Shown here: positions 38,957-47,054 of the stretch, piece by piece
Position numbering within the stretch: position 1 is the stretch's first letter
How the letters are laid out: the number at the start of each line of letters is the position of its first letter
Source: Aestuariimicrobium ganziense
GTDB lineage: Bacteria; Actinomycetota; Actinomycetes; Propionibacteriales; Propionibacteriaceae
Direction of reading: 5' to 3'
Assembly (NCBI RefSeq): GCF_015352975.1
Contig: NZ_JACYIZ010000003.1
Coordinates: forward strand, 124,001-188,000
Length of the DNA: 64,000 nt
Made by a program: the position numbers and the translations under genes
The notes under the pieces: model-generated
Told to the model about the DNA's origin: nothing
What the model saw: only the letters and a program-made list of their open reading frames with translations
Database searches by the model: none

Positions 38957-38974
38957 GCAGAAGAAGACGCTGAG
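38957..38974 (-). promoter_or_regulatory. Partial shared upstream element, copy 2
   Basis: An AGAAGA run ending in CTGAG (forward orientation) resembles the inner part of the 28-base block before copies 1 and 3, but the CCCAAGAGTTG half is absent. A relic of the same promoter region beside the truncated copy 2. Confidence 0.35.
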
Positions 38975-38997
38975 AGTAGGCCGAGAGCGCGCCGGAC

Positions 38998-40371
38998 TCA
39001 GGTCGAGTGGTTCAGGCGCAGCTCGAGGCGTCGTTCGAGGAACGACACATCGATGTGCGTCGTGCCTTCCGGCCCGGTGACGTACTTCTCACCCAGCGGG
39101 CTCGTCCAGTGGTGCACCCCGGGGATGGCCATGCGGTACTGCCACACCTCGGCGGTCTTGCCGCGGTGGGGTCTTCGGCTCAGCGGGGTGACGTTGCGGC
39201 CGTTGGTCTGGCCCGGTGGGCCGCCCTTGTGCTGGTAGGGGATCCAGTGGTCGTAGTCGCACCGTTCGGCAGGCTGTTTGCCGTAGGGGAAGGCGTCGTA
39301 GGGGGTGCGCTGGCTGACGGCGAACCGGAGCGACTCGGGGATCTCGTAGCTGTCGGTGGGCATAGAGTCGGCCAGGTCGATCACCGGCCGGACGATCACG
39401 CGGCTCTCGGAGAGCAGCTGTTTGAGCTGTGAGACCACCACCGGGCTGAGTTGGTCGCAGCGGGCGACCGCTCCGTCGGGGTCGTCCAGCGCTTCGGGCG
39501 CGAGGTGGACGACCAACGTGGTCGCCGGCAGCAGCGCCGCGCTCGGCTTGACCGGCAGCGCGGGCACGTCGATGCGGTACTCGGCGTACTCCGGGGCGTC
39601 CTGCAGAATGGCCAGCGCCCGGGCGGGTGTGGCCAGCAGGCCCAGCGCCTTGGCGCGCCGGACGGCCATGGTGTCGGTGTCGCCCTGGTCGCCCAGGTGG
39701 CGGGCGAGCAGCCCGAGCATGCCGTCGAGTTGCAGGGCCTCGGGTCCGTCGATCAGGGCCCAGACCTCGCTGAGCGGCATGTCGGGACGGTGGGTGATGC
39801 TGACGCGTCGTCCGGTGCGGGTCTGTTCGGCGCGCTCGGCCGCCGCCGCCGGGTCGGCCTTGACGATCAGTCCGGTGGCCAGCTTGAGGATGCGCTTGAG
39901 CGGCAGGCGTCCCAGTGCGGGCGCGAGGTGCCGGTCGACCCACTGTGCGCCGTCGGCGCTGAGGCCACTCATGCCGGGCAGTCGGACGACCATCGTGGCT
40001 TGCCACAGCCGGATCGTGCCGTCGATGACGTGCTGGTTCAGCTGCGGGAAGCGGTGGGCCAGGTCGAGCGAGACCGCGATTCGGACAGCGGCCTCGTCCG
40101 GGGGGATGCCGAGGGCGGCACCGACCTCGAGGCAGAGGAACTCCGAGACCTCAGGTGTGCCGTCGTGGCCTCCTGGCAGGAATCGCTCGGCGGCCAGGCA
40201 GAGGAACTGGTGAGGGTCGCTCTGCTGGTAGCGCTCGCACAGCCGCAGCAGGATCTGGTGCTGGTCGATCTCAGCGGCGACCTGCGCCTCGTGGGCCTCG
40301 GTCAGGGCAGCCAGGTCAGCGAGGCGGCCATCGATGGCCTGCGCCTCGGGTGTGAGTCGGCTGCTCTGCAT
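38998..40371 (-). CDS. HNH endonuclease with DUF222 domain
   Basis: A 457-residue protein of the actinobacterial DUF222-HNH family. DUF222 covers about 30-330; the HNH nuclease motif lies near the C-terminus (CDYDHWIP, NGRNVTPL, PHRGKT). These genes are multi-copy in many actinobacteria and probably nick DNA, perhaps as selfish or defence elements. No intron, intein or flanking repeats are visible here. Confidence 0.85.
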   Translation of the reverse strand: MQSSRLTPEAQAIDGRLADLAALTEAHEAQVAAEIDQHQILLRLCERYQQSDPHQFLCLAAERFLPGGHDGTPEVSEFLCLEVGAALGIPPDEAAVRIAVSLDLAHRFPQLNQHVIDGTIRLWQATMVVRLPGMSGLSADGAQWVDRHLAPALGRLPLKRILKLATGLIVKADPAAAAERAEQTRTGRRVSITHRPDMPLSEVWALIDGPEALQLDGMLGLLARHLGDQGDTDTMAVRRAKALGLLATPARALAILQDAPEYAEYRIDVPALPVKPSAALLPATTLVVHLAPEALDDPDGAVARCDQLSPVVVSQLKQLLSESRVIVRPVIDLADSMPTDSYEIPESLRFAVSQRTPYDAFPYGKQPAERCDYDHWIPYQHKGGPPGQTNGRNVTPLSRRPHRGKTAEVWQYRMAIPGVHHWTSPLGEKYVTGPEGTTHIDVSFLERRLELRLNHST

Positions 40372-40435
40372 GTACTGAGTCCATCAGGACCGACTGACAA
40401 ATTCTCTGTTCGATTACGGGACTTCTTGAGTTTTC

Positions 40436-41182
40436 TCAGCCGATCTTGCCGGTGGTGTTGACGGCGTCGGTGGTGACGACGGGCGACCAGACGACGCTTG
40501 TGCCGATGACGGTGCCTGTGCCCTGATCGAGCACCTCGCCGGGGAAGGTGGCCACCACCGAGCCCATGAACTCGGTCTCGGGGATGCCGTAGTTGGCACC
40601 GGTGAACGACTGCAGTTCGTCCGGACGAAGGCTGAACGTGGCCTGGTCGCCGTTCTGCCGGATCGGGGGGCGAGCCTCACCCCACTGCGAGAGTGGTCCG
40701 GAAGCCTCGACGATGCAGGCCACGCCCTGGTCGAGCTTGCCGACCACCATCGTGTAGGTCAGGGCGCCGCGGCGCTCGGTCGAGGTCACGCAGTTGCCCG
40801 GATCGCTGGCGCGCCGATCGACGTAGGTGATGGTCAGCACCTGGTTGGTGTCGATGATGACGACCATGCTGCGGTGGAGGGTCTGGCCCTCCTTGAGTTC
40901 GAGCGACAGCGCCGGCACCGCGACGTTCTCGACCTGCGCCATCTCGACCGTCTGGGGGGTGGGGCTGGCCTCGGGCGTCGCGCTCGACTCGGACGGGGTG
41001 GTGCTCGTCTGCGGGGCAGAGGTCTCGGCCGCCGAGGTCTCAACACCCTCCGACTGGGTCGGCGCTGCACTGGTTGCGGCGGGCGACGCACTCGGGTCGG
41101 GCACGGTCAGGTCCTTCGCGCACCCAGCCAGGACGAGCGCAGCCGCCAGGAACACAACAGCGGTGAGGCGACGGGCGGTCAT
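40436..41182 (-). CDS. Ser/Thr-rich lipoprotein, unknown
   Basis: A 248-residue exported lipoprotein. The signal peptide ends in LAGC with the lipidated cysteine at residue 21, followed by a Thr/Ser/Pro/Ala linker to about residue 83 and a beta-rich domain (LELKEGQTLHRSMVV, FMGSVVATFPGEVL). Not recognised. Two cysteines in the domain may form a disulfide. Stands between the HNH gene and an HhH-like gene. Confidence 0.7.
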   Translation of the reverse strand: MTARRLTAVVFLAAALVLAGCAKDLTVPDPSASPAATSAAPTQSEGVETSAAETSAPQTSTTPSESSATPEASPTPQTVEMAQVENVAVPALSLELKEGQTLHRSMVVIIDTNQVLTITYVDRRASDPGNCVTSTERRGALTYTMVVGKLDQGVACIVEASGPLSQWGEARPPIRQNGDQATFSLRPDELQSFTGANYGIPETEFMGSVVATFPGEVLDQGTGTVIGTSVVWSPVVTTDAVNTTGKIG

Positions 41183-41191
41183 GCCGCCACT

Positions 41192-41830
41192 CTAGGAAAC
41201 TCGATGCCTGCCGCGCTGGTACTGCCAGATTGCATGGTCGAGCCGTGACGTCGACACGCCCATGCTCTTGGCGGTCTGCTTGACCAGGGCGCGGACGGTC
41301 TCTGGCTCCACCTGGCGCCCCAGCGCGTCAGTGGTGAATCGCACCAGCCAGGTGTCCGGCTTCGCGTCCTCGACTCCGAGCAGCATGCCAAAGTACGCCC
41401 ATGTGATTGGGCCGCAGCCCTTCGTTCCGACATAGGCGGCTCGTTGTTCGTCGGAGCCCGTGAAGTCTCCGCTTTTCCGCAGGCCCACTGCGCTGAGGCG
41501 CTGCGCGGCGTCGACGACCACCTCTGCCTTGGTGCGCCCTGCGATCTTGGAGCGATTGTCCAGGATGCTCAGCAGCTCGACGGGATCGATGTCGGCGAGT
41601 GCTGTGAGGTCGTCGCGGGAACCGGCATCCTTCCATCGGAGTACCACCGCGTACACGCCAGTGGCACGCCGATCGTCGCCACCCCCGCACCCATACTTGG
41701 CGCGCGTCGAGAAGACGGCGTCGATGAGTGCCAACTCGATGTCGTCCGGCCATCCACCCGGCCACTCGGGGAGTGGGTCGGACACGACCTCCTCGACGTG
41801 CTTGCGGAGCAGCTCCTCATCACGTGACAT
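41192..41830 (-). CDS. HhH-GPD-like (endonuclease III-like) protein
   Basis: A 212-residue mostly helical protein. The segment GTKGCGPITWAYFGMLLG resembles the hairpin of the HhH-GPD fold, followed by KPDTWLVRF where the catalytic aspartate would lie. Similar short proteins are annotated as hypothetical. It is divergent from an alkyladenine glycosylase, so a DNA-repair context is plausible. ATG at 41830 was preferred over a GTG ten codons earlier. Confidence 0.6.
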   Translation of the reverse strand: MSRDEELLRKHVEEVVSDPLPEWPGGWPDDIELALIDAVFSTRAKYGCGGGDDRRATGVYAVVLRWKDAGSRDDLTALADIDPVELLSILDNRSKIAGRTKAEVVVDAAQRLSAVGLRKSGDFTGSDEQRAAYVGTKGCGPITWAYFGMLLGVEDAKPDTWLVRFTTDALGRQVEPETVRALVKQTAKSMGVSTSRLDHAIWQYQRGRHRVS

Positions 41831-41893
41831 GGGAGTGACAGTAGACAGTGACGGCGACACTTTTCTTGATTGGGCTCAACTACCCTCACTGCC

Positions 41894-42520
41894 ATGCCCC
41901 CAGCCGACCTCAGCGTGCTCGCGCAGCCAGTCCTCGAGGTCGCGCCGCTGCTGCTCGGCGGCACCCTCACCTCGACCGTGGGCGGTGACCTCGTCCGACT
42001 GCGGATCACTGAGGTGGAGGCCTACGACGGGGCGAACGACCCGGGGTCGCACGCCTATCGGGGCCTCACGCCGCGCACCGAGGTGATGTTCGGCGCTCCC
42101 GGACACCTCTACGTCTACTTCTCCTACGGCATGCACTGGTGCGCGAACGTGGTCACCGGCGAACAGGGACGAGCCTCAGCAGTCCTCCTGCGGGCCGGCG
42201 GGATCATCGAGGGTCACGACATCGCCCAAGCCCGTCGGCCGGCCTGCCGTCGTCCCGCAGATCTTGCGCGAGGACCAGCCCGCCTCGCCGCCGCCCTCGG
42301 CATCGACCGCGACCTCAACGGACACCACCTCGTCGAGGCCCCACTCGTCCTCACGCTGCCGCGTGACCCACTGCCGGCGAACGAGATCTCCACCGGACCA
42401 CGCGTCGGCGTTTCGGGCCCCGGCGGCGACGCCACCAAGCACCCCTGGCGGTTCTGGATCAGCGGCGACCCGACGGTGTCGGCGTATCGTCCCGGGCGGG
42501 TACCTTCGACACCACGATGA
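41894..42520 (+). CDS. mpg: DNA-3-methyladenine glycosylase, AAG/MPG family
   Basis: A 208-residue base-excision repair enzyme removing alkylated purines. Conserved AAG family segments are present: [18 protein letters not shown] with the catalytic glutamate, [23 protein letters not shown], and [11 protein letters not shown]. Length matches bacterial Mpg. The last four bases (ATGA) coincide with the start of a small decayed reading frame. Confidence 0.92.
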   Translation: MPPADLSVLAQPVLEVAPLLLGGTLTSTVGGDLVRLRITEVEAYDGANDPGSHAYRGLTPRTEVMFGAPGHLYVYFSYGMHWCANVVTGEQGRASAVLLRAGGIIEGHDIAQARRPACRRPADLARGPARLAAALGIDRDLNGHHLVEAPLVLTLPRDPLPANEISTGPRVGVSGPGGDATKHPWRFWISGDPTVSAYRPGRVPSTPR

Positions 42521-42681
42521 GCACCCCCTCGAGCACTACGCCCTCTTCACCGCCATCCTGGGTGACGTCGATGACGGCCGAACTGGGACGACTGGCCGGC
42601 AACTACCCGCAGGCGTTCAGCCACCTCGGGCTGATCCGCGCCGCCGACTCCCTCGCCACCTCCACCACCACGTACCGATGA
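42517..42681 (+). pseudogene. C-terminal fragment of a glycoside hydrolase family 15-like protein
   Basis: A 54-codon frame whose second half (LAGNYPQAFSHLGLIRAADSLA) reads like the conserved C-terminus of GH15 glucoamylases and trehalases, where GN-x-PQAFSH-x-GL is highly conserved. The N-terminal part is low-complexity Ser/Thr/Pro and unrelated. It overlaps the 3' end of the next gene antisense. Most likely the surviving 3' end of a deleted gene; identification by eye. Confidence 0.45.
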
Positions 42682-43108
42682 TCGCCCAAGCCGCCACGGC
42701 CAGTGCGAAGGGCTCCACGTCGTCCTCGTGGGTGGTGTCGTTGAGCACCCTGGTGCGGTCGGGGTTGTCGACGTCGTACTGCATCCACATGTAGCCGCGG
42801 CCTCGTCCGAAGTCGGGCGGGGTGACACGGCACGGGTGCACCAACTGGGTGCGGTGCAGCCCGTCCCTGGTGGGGAACTCGACGAGCCAGGTGTTGGCGC
42901 CGCGACCTGACAGGCCTGGCACGCCGGAGGCGCCCAGACAGTTGGGCGGGCTGATGCGCTCGATCAGCCGGGCGTCGACGGTCTCGGAGTGGTGGACGAA
43001 CCGGTGCGCCAACCACGCGTTGCTGGCCAGCGAGGCCACCAGCATCGCCCCGAACAGCAGGTACCCGACGGTCCAGATGATGACCGTCGGGTTCCTGCGT
43101 CCTGCCAT
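42617..43108 (-). CDS. DUF3592-like two-helix membrane protein
   Basis: A 163-residue membrane protein with one helix at about 10-32 and another at about 132-150 flanking an extracytoplasmic beta domain (TWLVEFPTRDGLHRTQLVHP). The layout resembles DUF3592 proteins. The C-terminus ends in a basic Arg/Gly stretch that overlaps the GH15 fragment antisense and may be an extension. Function unknown. Confidence 0.6.
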   Translation of the reverse strand: MAGRRNPTVIIWTVGYLLFGAMLVASLASNAWLAHRFVHHSETVDARLIERISPPNCLGASGVPGLSGRGANTWLVEFPTRDGLHRTQLVHPCRVTPPDFGRGRGYMWMQYDVDNPDRTRVLNDTTHEDDVEPFALAVAAWAIIGTWWWRWRGSRRRGSARGG

Positions 43109-43116
43109 GGTGTGGC

Positions 43117-44160
43117 TCAGAGCTTGATGGCGTGGCCCGCCTCGGCCGAGCGGTACATCGCGTCGACGATCTGGGTCACCTGCAACGCCTGCTCAGGCTT
43201 GGTGGTGGGGTGTCCACCGCCCAGGATCGAGTCGATGAAGTCGGCGGCCTGGTGGTCGCCCGGGTCGACCTTGGCACCCGGCACCCAGTCGGGGGTCCAG
43301 GTGGTGAGCATCTCGTGGTCGGCCTTGTTGACGCTCAGCGGGAAGACCTCGAGGCCGGCCTTGGTGCCCGACAGCGAGATGTTCTCCTTCGACTCGGGGA
43401 TGTTGATCGCCCACGAGCACTCCAGCATCATCGTCACGTCGTTCTCGAAGCGGACGAAGGCCGCCACCTGGTCTTCGACGGTGAACTCCTGGTAGTTCCA
43501 GTCGCCCCACGAGTTGACGTTGGGGTGCTTGCCCAGGCGCTGCGACAGGCTCGCGGTGACCTCGACCGGCTTGGGGTTGCCCATCAGCCACAGCGCGGAG
43601 TCAAGCAGGTGCACACCGAAGTCGATCATCGCGCCACCACCCTGAATGTGCTTGTGGACGAAGGTTCCCCAGCTCGGGATGCCGCGGCGACGCAGCGCGG
43701 TCACCCGCACCATGTAGACATCGCCCAACTCCCCGGAGTCGACCACCCGGCGCGCGGCCATGGTCTCGGGCATGTGGCGGTAGTGAAAGCCGAAGGTGAG
43801 GACCTTGCCGGTGCGGTTCGCGGCGTCGAGCATGGCCTGGCCCTCGGCCGGGTCGAGCGCCATCGGCTTCTCGCACAGCACGTGCAGGCCACTCTCGAGC
43901 GCGGCGATGGTTGCCGGGGCGTGCACGTCGTTGGGGGTGCTGACCACGACCGCGTCCAGTCCGGCCTTCTCATACATCTCGCGGTAGTCGGCGTAGCTCT
44001 GTGGCACGTCGAAGTCCTTGGCTGCCGCGGCGAGCACGTCGGGCTTGATGTCGCAGACGGCCACGAGGTCGGCCGACTCGTTCTCGGTGAAGCAGGGCAG
44101 GTGGCGGTAGCGAGCGATGTTGCCGGTGCCGACGATGCCGATGCGGACCTTGTCGTTCAT
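43117..44160 (-). CDS. Gfo/Idh/MocA family oxidoreductase
   Basis: A 347-residue NAD(P)-dependent dehydrogenase. The Rossmann motif GIVGTGNIA is at residues 6-14 and the catalytic EKP near residue 95 (CEKPMALDP). Distinct from the dehydrogenase at the window start (382 residues). AAGGAA before the ATG supports the start. It stands alone, so the sugar substrate is unknown. Confidence 0.9.
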   Translation of the reverse strand: MNDKVRIGIVGTGNIARYRHLPCFTENESADLVAVCDIKPDVLAAAAKDFDVPQSYADYREMYEKAGLDAVVVSTPNDVHAPATIAALESGLHVLCEKPMALDPAEGQAMLDAANRTGKVLTFGFHYRHMPETMAARRVVDSGELGDVYMVRVTALRRRGIPSWGTFVHKHIQGGGAMIDFGVHLLDSALWLMGNPKPVEVTASLSQRLGKHPNVNSWGDWNYQEFTVEDQVAAFVRFENDVTMMLECSWAINIPESKENISLSGTKAGLEVFPLSVNKADHEMLTTWTPDWVPGAKVDPGDHQAADFIDSILGGGHPTTKPEQALQVTQIVDAMYRSAEAGHAIKL

Positions 44161-44228
44161 GGTTCCTTCTGGGTCGTGGGTGGGGGACTCGTCCCAGTCA
44201 ATCACCCTTGCCGGGGTCAGTACGACAA

Positions 44229-44255
44229 GGGCCCCCCACCAAGTGGTGGGGGCCC
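44229..44255 (-). terminator. Hairpin terminator after LPKTGN gene copy 3
   Basis: Stem CCCCCACC / GGTGGGGG around an AAGT loop, extended by GGG/CCC past one bulged base. It lies 23 bases beyond the stop of copy 3 and before the dehydrogenase start, so it separates the two minus-strand genes. Confidence 0.75.
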
Positions 44256-44277
44256 AGTCGCGGGGTGCGGGAGAGGT

Positions 44278-45144
44278 TCAGTTGCCGGTCTTGGGGAGCT
44301 TGCTGGGCTGGTCGGTGTCGGGGTTGCCGGTGTCACCGCTGCCGGTGTTGTCGAGGAAGATCAGGCCGCGGACGACCACGGAGTTGACGCCCTCGGGAGC
44401 GTAGAAGCTCACGACGCCCTGGGCGCAGCTGCCCTTGTCGAGCGTGCTGGTCAGCGGCAGGGCCCCGGGGCCCAGGTCGTCATTGGAGTGCCCGACGACG
44501 CGGACCGTGCCCTTGCCGTCGACGACGGTGATGTCGTCCCAGGTGAAGGTGGTGGGGTTGGCCGAGCACACCTTGACGTTCATGGTGTGGCCGTCCTTGG
44601 GGTAGCGGGTCAGGTCGCTGACGGTGACGATCAGGCCCTGGTCGTTCTGGGCGGTCTCGCCGATGTTGACATTGCCCTTCGAGCTGGGGTTGCTGGTCGA
44701 CTGCTTGACCCACTGGACCGTGGTGCCCTTCCAGTTCACGGTGGCGAACTTGCCGCTGACGTCGAAGGCGGTCAGGTTGCCGGTGATGCAGTCGTTGGCG
44801 GTCAGGGTGGCCTCGCCGCTGGGAGTGAACGGGGTGCGCTCGTCGTAGCTGCCGAACTTGGCGATCTGGAAGACCTTGCCGTCGGTGTTGGTGAGGGTGA
44901 AGTCGCTGTCCTTGACCACGATCGGGTCGTTGCCGGTGTTGCAGGCCTGGGCAAGGAAGCTGGCGTCGGGGTTCTCGCCACCGTGCTGGATCATCGAGAC
45001 ACGCAGGTTGAGGTTGCCGTCGGTGCCGAACTCACCCTCGTTCATCAGGCCACCCTTGGCCTGGGAGTTGAGGGCGAAGGTGCTGCCGATCAGGGCGAAG
45101 GCGGCGACGGTGGCGGCGGCGATGCGGCGGGCGGTGCTGGGCAT
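44278..45144 (-). CDS. Secreted tandem-domain protein ending in LPKTGN (copy 3)
   Basis: A 288-residue exported protein with signal peptide 1-29 (cleavage SQA|K). Two tandem domains, each with the two-cysteine pattern (AQAC/NDC; VKVC/GSC), and a Gly/Asp/Pro linker before the final SKLPKTGN. As in copy 1, translation stops directly after LPKTGN. The coding DNA for the last residues (CCCAAGACCGGCAACTGA) is the same as in copy 2. Its leader carries the shared upstream element, followed by a hairpin terminator after the gene. Confidence 0.75.
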   Translation of the reverse strand: MPSTARRIAAATVAAFALIGSTFALNSQAKGGLMNEGEFGTDGNLNLRVSMIQHGGENPDASFLAQACNTGNDPIVVKDSDFTLTNTDGKVFQIAKFGSYDERTPFTPSGEATLTANDCITGNLTAFDVSGKFATVNWKGTTVQWVKQSTSNPSSKGNVNIGETAQNDQGLIVTVSDLTRYPKDGHTMNVKVCSANPTTFTWDDITVVDGKGTVRVVGHSNDDLGPGALPLTSTLDKGSCAQGVVSFYAPEGVNSVVVRGLIFLDNTGSGDTGNPDTDQPSKLPKTGN

Positions 45145-45229
45145 GGGTCTGGCTCCTGGTCTCGGTGGCGGCCTCCGTGCCGCGCTCGACCTAGGAATGC
45201 CGGGCCCACGGGCTCGGTTCCGTCCGGTT

Positions 45230-45257
45230 CCCAAGAGTTGACTGAAGGAATTCTGAG
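45230..45257 (-). promoter_or_regulatory. Shared upstream element of LPKTGN gene, copy 3
   Basis: Same 28-base block as before copy 1: CCCAAGAGTTG and CTGAG ends, with CTGAG again 109 bases from the start codon. It also lies 22 bases before the divergent treZ start, so it may influence both genes. Confidence 0.55.
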
Positions 45258-45278
45258 CGCCGCAAGTAGGCTCGTCCA

Positions 45279-47054
45279 ATGCCGATCAGCTACGACATCT
45301 GGGCTCCGCTGCCGGGCAGGGTCACGTTGGTGGCGGGGGGAACCCACCACCCGATGACCCGCGGTGAGGACGACTGGTGGCGCCCCGCGCACCCGCTGCC
45401 CGCTGAGTTGTGCCGCAGTGGGGTCGACTACGGCTACCTGTTGGACGATGAGACCACCCCTCGTCCTGACCCGCGTTCGAGGTACCAACCCGAGGGTGTC
45501 CACGGACTGTCACGCACCTTCGACCCCGCCGGCCACGCCTGGAACGACCAGCGATGGGGTGGACGACAGCTCGCCGGCGGCGCGGTCTACGAGCTGCACG
45601 TCGGCACCTTCGCGGGCGTCGACGGACGCTCCGGCACCCTCGACTCGGCGATCGAGCACCTCGACCACTTGGTCGATCTGGGCATCGACTTCGTCGAACT
45701 GATGCCGGTCAACGCGTTCAACGGTGAGCACGGCTGGGGCTATGACGGTGTCGGTTGGTACGCGGTGCACCACGCCTACGGCGGCCCCGAGGCCTACCTG
45801 CGCTTCGTCGACGCCTGCCACCAGCGTGGGTTGGCCGTGATCCAGGACGTCGTGCACAACCACTTGGGCCCCAGCGGCAACTACCTGACCCAGTTCGCGC
45901 CCTACCTCAAGCCGGCGGCCACCCCGTGGGGCGACGCGATCAACATCGACGGGCCATGTTCTGACGAGGTGCGGGCCCACATCCTCGACAACGCGACGAT
46001 GTGGCTGCGCGACTACCACGTCGACGGACTGCGGCTCGACGCGGTGCACGCCCTGGTCGACACCCACGCGATGCACATCCTCGAGGAACTGGCCGGCCAC
46101 GTCGAGGCGCTGTCGGCCGAGTTGGGTCGCCCGCTCACGCTGATCGCCGAGTCCGACCGCAACGACCCCCGCTTCGTCACCGCCCCCGAGGCCGGTGGCC
46201 ATGGCCTCACCGCCCAGTGGAACGACGACTTCCACCACGCCCTGGTCGCCAACCTGACCGGCGACGTGTCGGGCTACTACGCCGACTTCGGCGACCTCGA
46301 GGCACTGGCCAAGGTCTGTCGCCGAGGCTTCTTCCACGACGGGGTGCGGTCGAGCTTCCGCGGACGACGCCACGGTCGCCCGATCGACATCACCCGCACC
46401 CAGGCGTGGCGGTTCGTGGTCTGCCAGGACAACCACGACCAGATCGGCAACCGCGCGGACGGACGACGACTGGCCTCGATGGTCTCGACCGACCAGGTCG
46501 CCATCGCCGCCGCACTCACCCTGCTCGGCCCGATGACCCCCATGGTCTTCCAAGGTGAGGAGTGGGCGGCCTCGACCCCGTTCGCCTTCTTCACCAGCCA
46601 CCCCGAGCCGGAGTTGGCCGAGGCGGTGCGCGAGGGACGCAAGGCCGAGTTCGCCGAGATGGCCTGGGACCAGTCGCGCATCCTCGACCCGCAGGACGAG
46701 GCCACCTTCAGTCAGTCGATGTTGATCTGGGACGAACTGGGCGACCAGCCGCATGCCGAGGTGCTGGAACTCAACACGCAGTTACTGCGGATCCGGCGCA
46801 CGGTGCCCGGTTTCGCTGACCCACGGTTCACCTCGGTGCAGGTCGACCACGCCGGTGAGGACGAGCCGCGCTGGTTCCGCCTCGACCGGGGCGACCGCTC
46901 CAGCGTGGTGGTGAACTTCGGCGAGGACGAGGCGTCGGTGCCGATCCCCGGCGAGGGCTGGACGGTCCTGCTCGGTCGCCACGCCGACCTGGACGAGGCC
47001 TCGTCCGTCCTACGACTGGGAGGCCACGGCCTGGCCGTGCTGCACCGCGGATGA
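45279..47054 (+). CDS. treZ: Malto-oligosyltrehalose trehalohydrolase
   Basis: A 591-residue GH13 enzyme that releases trehalose from maltooligosyl-trehalose. An N-terminal CBM48-like domain precedes the barrel: VYELHVGTF, VIQDVVHNHLGPSGNY, GLRLDAVHAL with the nucleophile Asp, LIAESD with the acid Glu, and CQDNHDQIGNR with the third acid. The partner treY, which makes the substrate, is not in the window. Overlaps the next gene by ATGA. Confidence 0.92.
   Translation: MPISYDIWAPLPGRVTLVAGGTHHPMTRGEDDWWRPAHPLPAELCRSGVDYGYLLDDETTPRPDPRSRYQPEGVHGLSRTFDPAGHAWNDQRWGGRQLAGGAVYELHVGTFAGVDGRSGTLDSAIEHLDHLVDLGIDFVELMPVNAFNGEHGWGYDGVGWYAVHHAYGGPEAYLRFVDACHQRGLAVIQDVVHNHLGPSGNYLTQFAPYLKPAATPWGDAINIDGPCSDEVRAHILDNATMWLRDYHVDGLRLDAVHALVDTHAMHILEELAGHVEALSAELGRPLTLIAESDRNDPRFVTAPEAGGHGLTAQWNDDFHHALVANLTGDVSGYYADFGDLEALAKVCRRGFFHDGVRSSFRGRRHGRPIDITRTQAWRFVVCQDNHDQIGNRADGRRLASMVSTDQVAIAAALTLLGPMTPMVFQGEEWAASTPFAFFTSHPEPELAEAVREGRKAEFAEMAWDQSRILDPQDEATFSQSMLIWDELGDQPHAEVLELNTQLLRIRRTVPGFADPRFTSVQVDHAGEDEPRWFRLDRGDRSSVVVNFGEDEASVPIPGEGWTVLLGRHADLDEASSVLRLGGHGLAVLHRG

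Noticed and set aside
38998..40371. HNH gene as part of a group I intron, intein or transposon
   Set aside because: No split host gene, splice motif or flanking repeats were found.
43132..45357. 741-codon plus-strand frame
   Set aside because: Antisense to the dehydrogenase and LPKTGN copy 3, both of which have clear motifs and ribosome-binding sites.
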